A stretch of DNA of 64,000 nt. Origin: Arthrobacter dokdonellae. Its GTDB lineage: Bacteria; Actinomycetota; Actinomycetes; Actinomycetales; Micrococcaceae. Numbering within the stretch: position 1 is the first letter of the stretch; each line of letters begins with the position of its first letter. The translations under genes and the position numbers were made by a program. The notes beneath the pieces are model-generated. The model ran no database searches, was not told where the DNA came from, and worked only from the letters and a program-made list of their open reading frames with translations. Shown piece after piece: positions 8,359 to 16,685 of the stretch. The stretch is from the NCBI RefSeq assembly GCF_003268655.1, contig NZ_CP029642.1, positions 3,224,001 to 3,288,000 of the forward strand, written 5' to 3'.

Positions 8359-9234
8359 TCAGGAACCCGGCTCCGCGCTGTCGTCCGCTGGCGGCGGAAC
8401 TGCCCTGCCGAAGTTGACGGGGCCCGGCCAGGGCTGCTTGGCCTGAAATCCGTTGCTGTGGGAACGGTTCTTGATTCCTTCAAGGACCCACGGCATGAAA
8501 TATTCGCGCGCCCAGACAAGGTCCCCCACCCTCGCCTGGCGCCAGCCGCGGACCGGCAGCGGCTTGGGGCTGAGCGGGGCCAGCGTGTGGGGCACGTTAA
8601 GCGTGGTGAGCACCATCGCAGCCACGGCGTGGTGCCCCATCGCCGAAGGATGCAACCTGTCAGGACTCCACATGCGCGCGTCCGCAAGCTCGGTCATGGC
8701 CCACAAGTCCGCCACCAGCGCGTCGTTGCGTTCACAGAGGCCGCGCACGTTTTCGTTGAAGATGGCGATTTTGGTCCGGAACTGGCCCATGATGGTCGAC
8801 CGGCCGGAATCAGGGCCCACAAACACCACCACCGTGGCGTCGAGCGCGCGCAGTTCCCTGACGGCCCGTTCCAGCGCGTCGGCAAGCTTGTCCGGGTCGG
8901 CGCCTGCGTGCAGGAGGTCGTTGCCGCCTCCCTGAATGGAGACCAGGTCCGGGTGGAGCGCCAAGGCCCTGGGCACTTCCGTGTCGATGACCTCGCGCAG
9001 CTGAAGCCCGCGCACGGCCAGGTTGGCGTAGGAGAAACCGGTGGCCCCGGCGCTGAGCTCTTCCGCCACCCTGTCCGCCCAGCCACGGAAGCCGTTGGGG
9101 CTGCCCGGATCCGGGTCTCCCACGCCCTCAGTCAACGAATCCCCGAGGGCCACGAAACGCCGCCAGGGGTGGCGTTGTTCCGGCCCCTGGTGGTTGCCGC
9201 TCATGCCGCCCGGCGCGGCGGGCGATGTATTCAT
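8359..9234 (-). CDS. SGNH/GDSL-family hydrolase
   Basis: Esterase-like protein of 291 residues. Block I is FVALGDSLTEGVGD with the nucleophile Ser, block III is GGNDLL with the oxyanion Asn, and block V is DRLHPSAMGHHAVA with the Asp-x-x-His pair, so the active site looks complete. It is cytoplasmic by appearance: no signal peptide. ATG 9234 is chosen because AGGGGCAGGA lies before it and because MNTSPAAP is a plausible N-terminus; the longer frame to 9414 adds unrelated residues. It precedes the MpaB-type gene in a likely two-gene operon. Substrate unknown. Confidence 0.9.
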   Translation of the reverse strand: MNTSPAAPGGMSGNHQGPEQRHPWRRFVALGDSLTEGVGDPDPGSPNGFRGWADRVAEELSAGATGFSYANLAVRGLQLREVIDTEVPRALALHPDLVSIQGGGNDLLHAGADPDKLADALERAVRELRALDATVVVFVGPDSGRSTIMGQFRTKIAIFNENVRGLCERNDALVADLWAMTELADARMWSPDRLHPSAMGHHAVAAMVLTTLNVPHTLAPLSPKPLPVRGWRQARVGDLVWAREYFMPWVLEGIKNRSHSNGFQAKQPWPGPVNFGRAVPPPADDSAEPGS

Positions 9235-9395
9235 GCAACCATCCTGCCCCTTGAGGGAAGGAAACGGTAGCCTCCGGGCTTCCGCCTGGCCAGGCCGCGC
9301 CGGCGGCCGCGTGGCAAAGCCGGGGGTCCGGGCGGACAATGGAAGCAAGCCCGCCTGGCCCGAAGTCGCCGGGCGGTGGAGGGAAAGGTACAGCC

Positions 9396-9560
9396 ATGGC
9401 ACAAACACCAGCATTCACCCGCGGAACCACGCCGGCAGGCGATGCAGGCCCGTCCCGGGAACACAGCGAGGTCGCCGCCGAGGGAACCGACGGCACGGAG
9501 ATGGCCGAAATCCGGATGCACTCCCAGGACGCCGCGGAGGGGCCGGACAGGGACACGTAG
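9396..9560 (+). CDS. Small acidic hypothetical protein (54 aa)
   Basis: Short frame of 54 residues (MAQTPAFTRGTTPAGD...) rich in Asp, Glu, Ala and Gly, likely disordered. Support comes from a good ribosome site, GGAGGGAAAG, about 8 nt before the ATG. It lies 79 bp before an SRPBCC gene on the same strand. No family recognised; conservation in close relatives would confirm it. Confidence 0.45.
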   Translation: MAQTPAFTRGTTPAGDAGPSREHSEVAAEGTDGTEMAEIRMHSQDAAEGPDRDT

Positions 9561-9639
9561 GGGCTCCGGCGTCGAACGTCGGATCCGTGAACAGGCCACC
9601 CGGCGGCCACGGTGCCGGTCTCGACTATATGATGAGCGC

Positions 9640-10101
9640 ATGTCGACTTTCACGGTTGAACGCAGCGCCGTCATCCCCGCGCCCGTCACAGCGATTTATC
9701 CGCTCGTTGAGAGCTTCCGCGAGTGGACCAAGTGGTCGCCGTGGGAGACCATCGACCCCACCATGCAACGCAGCTATGACGGTCCTGTCACCGGCGTGGG
9801 AGCGAAGTATGCCTGGAAGGGCAACGGCAGGGCCGGCGCCGGCACCATGGAGTTGACCGGCGCGACGGCCGCCGAAATTACCATCCGGCTCGAGTTCACA
9901 CGGCCGATGAGGTCCGTCAACCAGATCACCTTTAACTTCGCGCCCGTAGGGGCCGGCACCCGGGTCACTTGGACCATGTCCGGTGAAAGCAGGGGCATCA
10001 ACAAGTTGTTCATGCTCTTCATGAATATGGACAAGATGGTGGGCCGCGACTTTGACAAGGGGCTGGCGCGACTGGCCCAGGCGGTGTCCGGGAAGGCGTA
10101 G
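9640..10101 (+). CDS. SRPBCC (START/Bet v1-like) family protein
   Basis: Protein of 153 residues with a polyketide-cyclase/START-type fold: N-terminal strand and helix VERSAVIPAPVTAIYPLVESFREWTKWSPWE, central antiparallel strands, and a long C-terminal helix FDKGLARLAQAVSGKA. Such proteins bind hydrophobic ligands in a cavity; the ligand is unknown. No ribosome site is visible, but TATGAT stands 6 nt before the ATG, so a leaderless transcript is likely. A second, distantly related SRPBCC protein is encoded just after it on the opposite strand, so the genes converge. Confidence 0.85.
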   Translation: MSTFTVERSAVIPAPVTAIYPLVESFREWTKWSPWETIDPTMQRSYDGPVTGVGAKYAWKGNGRAGAGTMELTGATAAEITIRLEFTRPMRSVNQITFNFAPVGAGTRVTWTMSGESRGINKLFMLFMNMDKMVGRDFDKGLARLAQAVSGKA

Positions 10102-10150
10102 CTGGATCGGGGCTTCAGGTTCGGCCGGCAACCCGGCCGACTGCTTCCCG

Positions 10151-10630
10151 CTACTTCTTGGCCAGCAGTTCCTCCAGGCGATCATATCCTTCGGCCATGC
10201 CGCCCTCCATACCGGAGCCCATCATGCCGTCACGGTCCTCCTGGGATTGGAACGCGGTGTGATTGACGATCCGCGTCCGCCCACCCAGGTCCTCAAAGGC
10301 CACCCGGTCCAGGCTCACGTGGCCGGGGAAACCGTCGTATTCGAAGGTCTGGACGATGCCCTGGTTGGGGGAAACGTCGTGGAAGACCCCACGGAATCCG
10401 TAGACGTTGCCGTCCGGGTCGGTGTGCGTGTACGCCCAGGTGCCGCCAATGCGCGCATCCCAGGAACTGATGTCCATGACCATTGCCCGCGGTCCGAGCC
10501 ACTGGGCCACGAGCTCCGGGTCGGTGTACGCGCGGAACACGTCTGCCACCGGCGCGTTCACCTCGCGGACACTGTCCACGAAGGGCACGCCGGGCTCGGC
10601 CGAGACGACGAGGGCGTTGTTTGTTGTCAT
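10151..10630 (-). CDS. SRPBCC (AHSA1-type) family protein
   Basis: Protein of 159 residues of the AHSA1 (Aha1 C-terminal-like) group: VREVNAPVADVFRAYTDPELVAQWLGPRAMV, then ISSWDARIGGTWAYTHTDPDGNVYGFRGVFHDV, ending with the helix GYDRLEELLAKK. Ligand unknown. The start ATG 10630 follows GGGAAAG closely. It is the second gene of a two-gene operon with the ArsR-type regulator, 15 bp downstream of it; ArsR-AHSA1 pairs are a common arrangement, and the regulator probably controls both. The C-terminal part is Met/Gly-rich (DGMMGSGMEGGMAEG). Confidence 0.88.
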   Translation of the reverse strand: MTTNNALVVSAEPGVPFVDSVREVNAPVADVFRAYTDPELVAQWLGPRAMVMDISSWDARIGGTWAYTHTDPDGNVYGFRGVFHDVSPNQGIVQTFEYDGFPGHVSLDRVAFEDLGGRTRIVNHTAFQSQEDRDGMMGSGMEGGMAEGYDRLEELLAKK

Positions 10631-10645
10631 CTTTCCCAACTTCTT

Positions 10646-11026
10646 TCAAACAGAGTCGTGACTGTCGGCAGCTTTCATGCTCGCCAGGACGTGGTCCAGC
10701 GCCCGAAAGCGCGCTTCCGCAACCAGCCGGTAGCCGTCAATCCAGGAGGTCAATTCCTCGAGGGCCGCCGGAGCCAGATGGCACGGGCGGCGCTGGCCAT
10801 CCCGCGTCCGAGTGATCAACCCGGCCTTTTCCAGCACCTGGATGTGCTTGGAGATGGCCTGTTTGCTCATCGTGAACGGTTCCGCGAGCTCGTTCACCGT
10901 GGCCGAGCTGCGCGACAGACGCGCCACCAGCCTCCGGCGGACGGGATCGGCCAGCGCCAGAAAGGCCCTGTCCAGCCGGTGCTCAACGTCCGTGTCCTGC
11001 ATATGCCGCTGCCTATGATCAATCAT
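10646..11026 (-). CDS. ArsR-family transcriptional regulator
   Basis: Winged-helix regulator of about 126 residues: FLALADPVRRRLVARL, SSATVNELAEPFTMSKQAISKHIQVLEKAGLI (helix-turn-helix and recognition helix), then the wing TRTRDGQRRPCHL. No Cys pair of the arsenic or cadmium type is present, so it is probably not a metal sensor. Start choice is uncertain: ATG 11026 or ATG 11002 (118 aa). A TTG at 11038 is unlikely since it falls in a perfect inverted repeat, probably its own operator. It heads an operon with an AHSA1-type gene. Confidence 0.88.
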   Translation of the reverse strand: MIDHRQRHMQDTDVEHRLDRAFLALADPVRRRLVARLSRSSATVNELAEPFTMSKQAISKHIQVLEKAGLITRTRDGQRRPCHLAPAALEELTSWIDGYRLVAEARFRALDHVLASMKAADSHDSV

Positions 11027-11033
11027 TTTGTTT

Positions 11034-11051
11034 ATCAACCTCTTGGTTGAT
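11034..11051. promoter_or_regulatory. Inverted repeat, probable ArsR operator
   Basis: ATCAACC (11034-11040), 4-nt spacer, GGTTGAT (11045-11051): a perfect 7-bp inverted repeat 7 nt upstream of the ArsR ATG. Bound protein would cover the promoter or ribosome site, the usual mode of ArsR autorepression. The binding protein is an inference from position. Confidence 0.6.
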
Positions 11052-11388
11052 TATTAAACGTTAAGCCCGCGTCGGCCGTCCGTCAAGGCCTTTCATGAGT
11101 TCCTCAGCGGTTCGGCGCGGGCCGTGTCCCGCAGGGCCGCTGCCCCATATTCCCGGCCTAGCAAATGGGCGGCTTCGCCGCGCCAGTGGGTGCCGAAAAT
11201 GTGTGCGCTTCCGTGGCGCCGTGTGTGCGCTTCCGTGGCGCCGTGTGCCCTTGCCCGGCGGTGTTGCCGGGGTGATGATGGTGGTGTCTGTGATCGTCGA
11301 CGCCGGTGCGACTATGATGCCTTGAGCTTGTGGACTAGCTTGGCGCGGAGGGCTTCCATGGGCACCGTGGATTGTTGCTTCGAGCACG
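11052..11388. other. Gene-free stretch before the IS110 element
   Basis: No supported gene. It contains a 22-bp tandem duplication (11201-11222 and 11223-11244; core GTGTGCGCTTCCGTGGCGCC). Part of the segment after about 11300 could belong to the left end of the IS110 element, since such elements often have 100-200 nt of non-coding DNA before the transposase. Confidence 0.4.
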
Positions 11389-11397
11389 CGTATCAGT

Positions 11398-12758
11398 TTC
11401 CTTAGTTTTATCCCGCCCTCCCCTTCACGGGCACGCACCCCGTGCCGGGGCGCAGCATGTCTGTACCGTTGGAGGGATTGTGATGGGAACCAAGGATCCG
11501 AATGATGTGGTGTACCGCCGTGTGGCGGGCATGGATGTGTCCAAGAGTGATGTGAAGGTTTGCGTGAGGGTGCCCTCGACCCAGCGCAACCGGTACCATT
11601 CCGAGGTCACGACCTGGGGTGCGACGGTGCCGGAGATCATGAAGCTGAAGGCGTTCCTGGAAGAAGCGCAGCTGGAGTTGGTCGTGATGGAGTCCACCAG
11701 CGATTATTGGAAGCCGTACTTCTACCTGCTCGAGGACACCGTCCCGGTGCAGCTGGTCAACGCCCGCCAGGCACGGAACCTGCCAGGGCGCAAGACGGAC
11801 GTTTCCGATGCCCACTGGCTGGCGAAGACCGCCTCGTGGGGGATGCTCGCACCTTCGTTCGTGCCACCCCCGCCAATCCGGGTGTTGCGGGATTTGACCC
11901 GGGCCCGCAGCACGATCACCTTCGGGCGCGCCAGTGAACTGCAGCGGCTGGAGAAGTACCTGGAAAGCACCGGAAGCAAGCTCTCCTCCGTGGTCTCGGA
12001 CCTGGACGGGGTGACCTCCACGCTGATCCTGCGCGCCCTGGCCGGCGGTGAACGCGACCCGAAGGCGCTGGCCGCCCTGGCCAAGGGCCGGCTGAAGAAC
12101 AAGACCGACGAGCTGGAGCAGGCCCTCACCGGGATCCGCTTCACCGCACACGACGCGTTCATGGTCGCCTTCCACCTGGACGAGCTGAACGCCCAGCAGG
12201 CACGCCTGGCCGCCCTCGATGCGCAGATCACCGAGGCGTTTGCGCCCTTTCGCACCGACATCGAACTGCTCTCCACGATCCCGGGCGTGAAGACCACCAT
12301 CGCCCAAGTCATCATCGCCGAAACAGGCGGGAACATGGCCGCGTTTCCCACCTCGGCCCAACTCGCTTCCTGGGCCGGCGTCGCGCCCGGCAACAACGAA
12401 TCCGCCGGCCGCCACAAGCCCGCCGCGACCAGCAAGGGCGACAAGTACCTCAAGGCCGCCCTCGGGCAGGCCGCGCTGAACATCGCCAAGCAAAAGGGCG
12501 GCTTCCTGCCCACACGCTACAAAAGAATCGCCAACCGCCGCGGCAAGCCCCGCGCCATCGTCGCCACCGGACACACACTCATCACGGACATCTGGAACAT
12601 GCTCGCCAACGGCGTCGCCTACGAAGAACCACACCCGCGCCGATACGACCAGGCCAACAACGACAGGACCCGCCAACACGCCCTCAGGGCACTCAAGCAG
12701 CTTGGATACGAGGTGACACTCACCCAGGCGGCCTAACCCACCCTATTTTCGTATCAGT
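11398..12758 (+). mobile_element. IS110-family insertion sequence
   Basis: The element carries one transposase gene and lacks terminal inverted repeats, as expected for IS110. A 9-bp sequence CGTATCAGT occurs on both sides (11389-11397 and 12750-12758) and is my best estimate of the junctions; the left end could lie further upstream. The right copy contains the stop codon of the glutamate decarboxylase gene, so the element sits exactly at that gene's 3' end. The non-coding part between the left repeat and the ATG at 11483 includes a hairpin (GGCACG, 5-nt loop, CGTGCC) and is the place for a bridge RNA. Confidence 0.75.
11483..12736 (+). CDS. IS110-family transposase
   Basis: Complete 417-residue transposase. 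The N-terminal RuvC-like DEDD domain shows AGMDVSKSDVKV (Asp), VVMESTSDYW (Glu) and KTDVSDAHWLA (Asp). A coiled middle region follows. The C-terminal Tnp domain has STIPGVKTTIAQVIIAETGG and SWAGVAPGNNESAGR, the latter holding the serine region used in strand transfer. ATG 11483 has GGAGGG 6 nt before it. The frame is intact, so the element may be active. It is co-oriented with its upstream non-coding end, where IS110-group bridge RNAs are encoded. It converges with the glutamate decarboxylase gene. Confidence 0.95.
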   Translation: MGTKDPNDVVYRRVAGMDVSKSDVKVCVRVPSTQRNRYHSEVTTWGATVPEIMKLKAFLEEAQLELVVMESTSDYWKPYFYLLEDTVPVQLVNARQARNLPGRKTDVSDAHWLAKTASWGMLAPSFVPPPPIRVLRDLTRARSTITFGRASELQRLEKYLESTGSKLSSVVSDLDGVTSTLILRALAGGERDPKALAALAKGRLKNKTDELEQALTGIRFTAHDAFMVAFHLDELNAQQARLAALDAQITEAFAPFRTDIELLSTIPGVKTTIAQVIIAETGGNMAAFPTSAQLASWAGVAPGNNESAGRHKPAATSKGDKYLKAALGQAALNIAKQKGGFLPTRYKRIANRRGKPRAIVATGHTLITDIWNMLANGVAYEEPHPRRYDQANNDRTRQHALRALKQLGYEVTLTQAA

Positions 12759-14121
12759 GGTGGAACGCGATGCGCGCCGGCGCCAGCCCCGACAGCCGTT
12801 CCACAGACCTGGCCAGGTCAGCCAGGAAGGCCTCCGCCAGGTCAAACGTCAACCCATTGCGCACCACCACGCGCAGCACGTCGACGCCGGCCATTCCTTC
12901 CGGCATGGGATAGGCGGGCACGATCCACCCAAAGCTGCGCAACTCGTGGGAAAGGTCGTAGACGGAGTAGGTATCCGGCGTCGTCAACGAAAAGGCAAGC
13001 ACCGGCAGTTCCTCGCCGCGGCTGAGGAGTGTGAACACGCCCAGCTTCTCCACGCCGCCGGCAATGTACCGGGCGATGTCCCGCGAACGCTGCTGGATGC
13101 GCCGGTATCCCTCGAAACCGTAGCGCACCAGAACGTAATATTGCGCGATCACCTGGGCGGCGGGGCGGGAAAAGTTCAGCGCGAACGTCGGCATGGAGCC
13201 GCCCAGGTAGTCGACGCTGAAGATCAGGTCCGAGGGAAGGTCATCCGTGCTGCGCCAGAGAACCCAGCCCACGCCGGGATAGACGAGCCCGTATTTGTGC
13301 CCGGAGGAGTTGATGGACCTGACCCGGTCCAGCCGGAAGTCCCACGGCACCTCGGGGTCTAGGAAGGGCGCAATGAACCCGCCGGACGCGGCATCGACAT
13401 GGACCGGCACGTCCAGCCCCGTGTCCAGTGCCAGCCGGTCAAGGGCGGCGGCGATCTGTGCCACCGGCTCGTAGGAGCCGTCAAAGGTGGAGCCAAGAAC
13501 GGCGACGACGCCGATCGTGTTTTCGTCGCAGGCCGCGACCGCCTGTGCGGCGGTCAGGTGGGTGGCGCCGTCGAGCGGGATCAGCCGTGCCTCCACGTCC
13601 CAGTAGCGGGCGAACTTTTCCCAGCACACCTGCACGTTCGCGCCCATCACGAGGTTGGGTTTGGTGGCGTCCTTTCCCTCGGCCTTCCTGCGCGCCCGCC
13701 ACCGCCACTTCAGGGCCAGGCCGGCGAGCATGGCGGCCTCCGAGGAACCCGTGGTGGAACATCCGACGGCGTCCGTGCCCCCGGTGGGCGGCGGCGCGTT
13801 CCACAGGTTGGCCAGGATGTTGACGCAGCGGCGCTCAATCTCGGCCGACTGCGGGTATTCATCCTTGTCGATGATGTTCTTTTCCAACGACTCCTGGATC
13901 AGCGTCGCGGCCTCCGGCTCCATCCAGGTGGTGACAAAGGTGGCAAGGTTCTGCCGTGCATTGCCGTCGAGCATGAGTTCGTCCTGGACAAACCGCAGGG
14001 CAGCCGCCGCGTCCTGCGTGGTGCGCGGCAGCCGGTGCTTGGGAATCGCCCCCACTCCCCCGTCGAAGGCAGGGTCCAGTACCGTCTCGTCAGGTCGGGC
14101 GTGGTGCTTGTGCAGGCTCAT
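12754..14121 (-). CDS. gad: Glutamate decarboxylase
   Basis: PLP-dependent enzyme of 455 residues that converts glutamate to 4-aminobutyrate and CO2, consuming a proton. LMLDGNARQNLATFVTTWME is near the N-terminus, CSTTGSSEAAMLAGLALK binds PLP phosphate, HVDAASGGFIAPF holds the PLP-pairing Asp, and SINSSGHKYGLVYPG carries the Schiff-base Lys. Length matches GadA/GadB (466 aa). ATG 14121 follows GGAG by 7 nt; ATG 14145 is an alternative. The stop codon abuts the IS110 element, leaving the gene intact but with element DNA as its 3' flank. It lies 41 bp after the PrmC-like gene. No glutamate/GABA antiporter gene is in the window. Confidence 0.95.
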   Translation of the reverse strand: MSLHKHHARPDETVLDPAFDGGVGAIPKHRLPRTTQDAAAALRFVQDELMLDGNARQNLATFVTTWMEPEAATLIQESLEKNIIDKDEYPQSAEIERRCVNILANLWNAPPPTGGTDAVGCSTTGSSEAAMLAGLALKWRWRARRKAEGKDATKPNLVMGANVQVCWEKFARYWDVEARLIPLDGATHLTAAQAVAACDENTIGVVAVLGSTFDGSYEPVAQIAAALDRLALDTGLDVPVHVDAASGGFIAPFLDPEVPWDFRLDRVRSINSSGHKYGLVYPGVGWVLWRSTDDLPSDLIFSVDYLGGSMPTFALNFSRPAAQVIAQYYVLVRYGFEGYRRIQQRSRDIARYIAGGVEKLGVFTLLSRGEELPVLAFSLTTPDTYSVYDLSHELRSFGWIVPAYPMPEGMAGVDVLRVVVRNGLTFDLAEAFLADLARSVERLSGLAPARIAFHH

Positions 14122-14162
14122 GAATGGCTCCGTCGTTCGAGGCATGGTTGCCTCTGACGAGG

Positions 14163-14990
14163 TTAGCTTCTGATCTCCCCGCTGAACAGGCCGACCACCG
14201 CCGTTCCATCGAGCACCTCCGAATGCACGCTGGAGGCCCGGAAGCCGCTGCGTTCCAGGATCCTGACCGACTCCGCCGCCTGGGTGGGGCTGGTTTCCAT
14301 GATCAGGTGCCCGCCTGGACTCAGCCACTCCGGGGCATCGGCCGCGATGCGCCGCTGGATGTCCAGCCCGTCGTCACCGCCGTTCAGGGCGGCATCCGGT
14401 TCAAAGAACCGTGCTTCCTGCGGCATGAAGGCAATGTCCTGAGTGGGGACGTACGGCGCATTGGCGGTGATGATGCCGATCCGGCCGTGCAGGTCCGGGG
14501 GCAGCGGCGCAAACAGGTCCCCGCAGTAGGCGGCACCGGAAAGGTGTGCCAGGTTTTCCGCCGCGCATTCCACGGCCGCCTGGTCGATGTCCGCCGCATG
14601 GATTTCCAACCCCGGAAATTCGACGCCGAGCGCCGCAGCGATCGCCCCACTGCCACAACACAGGTCAAGCGCGACGGCGTTCAACCCGCGTCCCGTTGTG
14701 TGCTGGAGACGGCGGAGGATCTGGGCGGCCTGCACGACCAGAAATTCGGTGCGGAGGCGCGGCACAAAAACCCCTGGGGCCACCTTCATCCGCAGGCCGT
14801 GAAATGCCGCCCAGCCCACGATGTGCTCCAGCGGCAGGCCCTCGACGCGGCGCTGCACCATGGTGTCCAATTCCTGCGCGCTGCGAGCCGCTTCGAGGAG
14901 AATTTCAGCCTCATCCTCGGCATAGACGCAGCCGGCGTCGCGCAGCCGGGCTGCGAGCGTTGCGGCCGTCAACTCGGGAAAGAACTCCAT
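14163..14990 (-). CDS. Putative protein N5-glutamine methyltransferase (PrmC-like)
   Basis: SAM-dependent methyltransferase of 275 residues, in the HemK/PrmC-like group. LDLCCGSGAIAAALG is the SAM loop, IHAADIDQAAVECA the acidic strand. The usual substrate motif NPPY is replaced by NAPYVPT, which marks the subfamily annotated as a putative glutamine-N5 methyltransferase of unknown target rather than true PrmC acting on release factors. The N-terminal helical substrate-binding domain is present (residues 1-75). It is followed by glutamate decarboxylase on the same strand (41-bp gap). The target protein is unknown. Confidence 0.88.
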   Translation of the reverse strand: MEFFPELTAATLAARLRDAGCVYAEDEAEILLEAARSAQELDTMVQRRVEGLPLEHIVGWAAFHGLRMKVAPGVFVPRLRTEFLVVQAAQILRRLQHTTGRGLNAVALDLCCGSGAIAAALGVEFPGLEIHAADIDQAAVECAAENLAHLSGAAYCGDLFAPLPPDLHGRIGIITANAPYVPTQDIAFMPQEARFFEPDAALNGGDDGLDIQRRIAADAPEWLSPGGHLIMETSPTQAAESVRILERSGFRASSVHSEVLDGTAVVGLFSGEIRS

Positions 14991-15126
14991 ATCAGTCCAA
15001 CAGTAGCGCGCGATGGCCGCCGCGGCGGCAGGTTTCAGCAGGCCCGCTCATTCCGCCAGTCCCGGCGGTGGACACCCGCCAGACGTGTGCGCTCACCGGG
15101 ATCCCGACTTCGCCGGCCCGCGGAAT

Positions 15127-15894
15127 TTACGGCAGCGTCAGGACAAGCGGCCCCTCGGCCGTGACGGCCACGGTGTGCTCGGCATGCGCCGCCCGCCGTC
15201 CGCTCGGTGTCCGCAGGGTCCAGCCGTCGGCGTCGTGCGTGTATTCATCGCGGCCGCCCAGGATCAGCATTGGCTCGATCGCGATGACCAGGCCCTCGGC
15301 CAGCTTGATGCCGCGGCCGGGGAGCCCGTCGTTGGGCACGTGCGGTTCCTCGTGCATGGCGCGGCCGATGCCGTGGCCGCCGTGGCCGGCCAGGATTCCG
15401 TAACCTGCGCGGCGGGCGTCCCGGCCGATGGCGTGGCTGATGTCACCGATGGTGTTGCCGGGCCGGGCCGCCGCGATGCCGCGCGCCAGGGCCGCCTCCG
15501 TGGCCTCGATGAGGGCCACGTCCTCGGGCCGCGGCGTGCCGACGGTGAAGCTGATGGCGGAGTCCGCGCACCAGCCGTCCAGGAAGGCGCCGGCGTCGAT
15601 GCTGACCACGTCGCCATCAGCCAGGCGCAGGCCGTTGGCGATGCCGTGGACAATGGCGTCGTTCACGCTGGCGCAGATCACGCCCGGGTACGGCACGGGT
15701 GCCCAGCGCGGATGGTAGCCCAGGAACGCGGGCACGGCGCCGGCGCCGGAAAACACCGTGGCGGCCACGTCGTCGAGCTCCGTGAGTGCCGTGCCCACCT
15801 CCGCGTGCGCCTTCACAGCCGCCAGCGCCTGTGCCACCACCCGCCCGGCCTCGCGCATGGCCGCGATCTCCTCGACCGACTTGATCTGGCTCAT
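15127..15894 (-). CDS. map: Methionine aminopeptidase, type I
   Basis: Removes the N-terminal Met from new proteins. The 255-residue chain has the metal ligands in order: VSIDAGAFLDGWCADSAISF (two Asp), GHGGHGIG (His), IAIEPM (Glu) and AEHTVAVT (Glu). ATG 15894 follows AAAGGGG. It diverges from the AlkD-like gene with a 70-bp gap that must hold both promoters. A second type I enzyme is encoded at 44727-45500; the two share the fold but clearly differ, so they are paralogues and not a recent duplication. Which one is the main housekeeping enzyme is unclear. Confidence 0.93.
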   Translation of the reverse strand: MSQIKSVEEIAAMREAGRVVAQALAAVKAHAEVGTALTELDDVAATVFSGAGAVPAFLGYHPRWAPVPYPGVICASVNDAIVHGIANGLRLADGDVVSIDAGAFLDGWCADSAISFTVGTPRPEDVALIEATEAALARGIAAARPGNTIGDISHAIGRDARRAGYGILAGHGGHGIGRAMHEEPHVPNDGLPGRGIKLAEGLVIAIEPMLILGGRDEYTHDADGWTLRTPSGRRAAHAEHTVAVTAEGPLVLTLP

Positions 15895-15964
15895 CGAGCC
15901 CCTTTCCCGCAGTTGTGGAACCCACATTACTTGGGCGCCCGCCCGCCGCCGCTACGCTGTGGAC

Positions 15965-16663
15965 ATGAAGTACGACGCCGCTGCCCCCAACGCTGTCTTC
16001 CTCGCCTCCCTGCGCCCGGCCCTGGAGCGGATCGCGGAACCGGGGAGGGCAGAGGGCATGGCCGCCTACATGAAGTCCGCCCTGCCGTATCTGGGCGTGC
16101 GCTCCCCCGGGGTGCGCCGGACCGTGCGGGCCCTGGCGAAGGAACATCCCTTTGCGGACGTAGAGCAGCTGCATTCCACGGCGGCCCAGTTGTGGGGCGG
16201 GGCCGAATTCCGCGAGGAACGCTACGCGGCGATCATGGTGACGGATACGCGGCTGGCCCGCGGAGAGCTTGGACTGCTGCCTTTCTACACGGCCGTCATT
16301 GCCGAGGGACAGTGGTGGGATTACGTGGATTCCGTGGCGCCGCGCCTGTGCGAACTGCTCCTGGCGCATCCGGCCACGATGGATCCGCTGCTGCGTGAGT
16401 GGAGCCGCCACGCGAATTTCTGGTTCCGGCGGGCGGCCATCATCGTCCAGCTCCCGGCCAAGTCCGCAACAGACACCGTGCTGCTGCACGACGTCCTCGC
16501 CGCCAACCTGGCAGACCGGGAGTTTTTCATCCGCAAGGCGATCGGCTGGGCGCTGCGCCAACACGCACGGAGCGACCCGGCCTGGGTGCTGGACTTTGTG
16601 GACCGCTACTCCGGCGGACTCAGCCCGCTCTCACGCCGCGAGGCACTCAAGCACCTCGGTTAG
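15965..16663 (+). CDS. DNA alkylation repair protein (AlkD-like)
   Basis: HEAT-repeat DNA glycosylase-type protein of 232 residues. Typical elements are YLGVRSPGVRRTVRAL near the N-terminus, the QWWDYVDSVAPRL stretch with the Trp-Asp pair used by AlkD, HANFWFRRAAIIVQL, and DREFFIRKAIGWALRQHAR, which carries the Arg of the base-contact region. It should remove alkylated purines. No ribosome site; TACGCT stands 6 nt before the ATG, so a leaderless transcript is likely. It diverges from the aminopeptidase gene and converges with the mannosyltransferase gene after 22 bp. Confidence 0.9.
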   Translation: MKYDAAAPNAVFLASLRPALERIAEPGRAEGMAAYMKSALPYLGVRSPGVRRTVRALAKEHPFADVEQLHSTAAQLWGGAEFREERYAAIMVTDTRLARGELGLLPFYTAVIAEGQWWDYVDSVAPRLCELLLAHPATMDPLLREWSRHANFWFRRAAIIVQLPAKSATDTVLLHDVLAANLADREFFIRKAIGWALRQHARSDPAWVLDFVDRYSGGLSPLSRREALKHLG

Positions 16664-16685
16664 CGGACCGCGCGCGGAGAACGTG

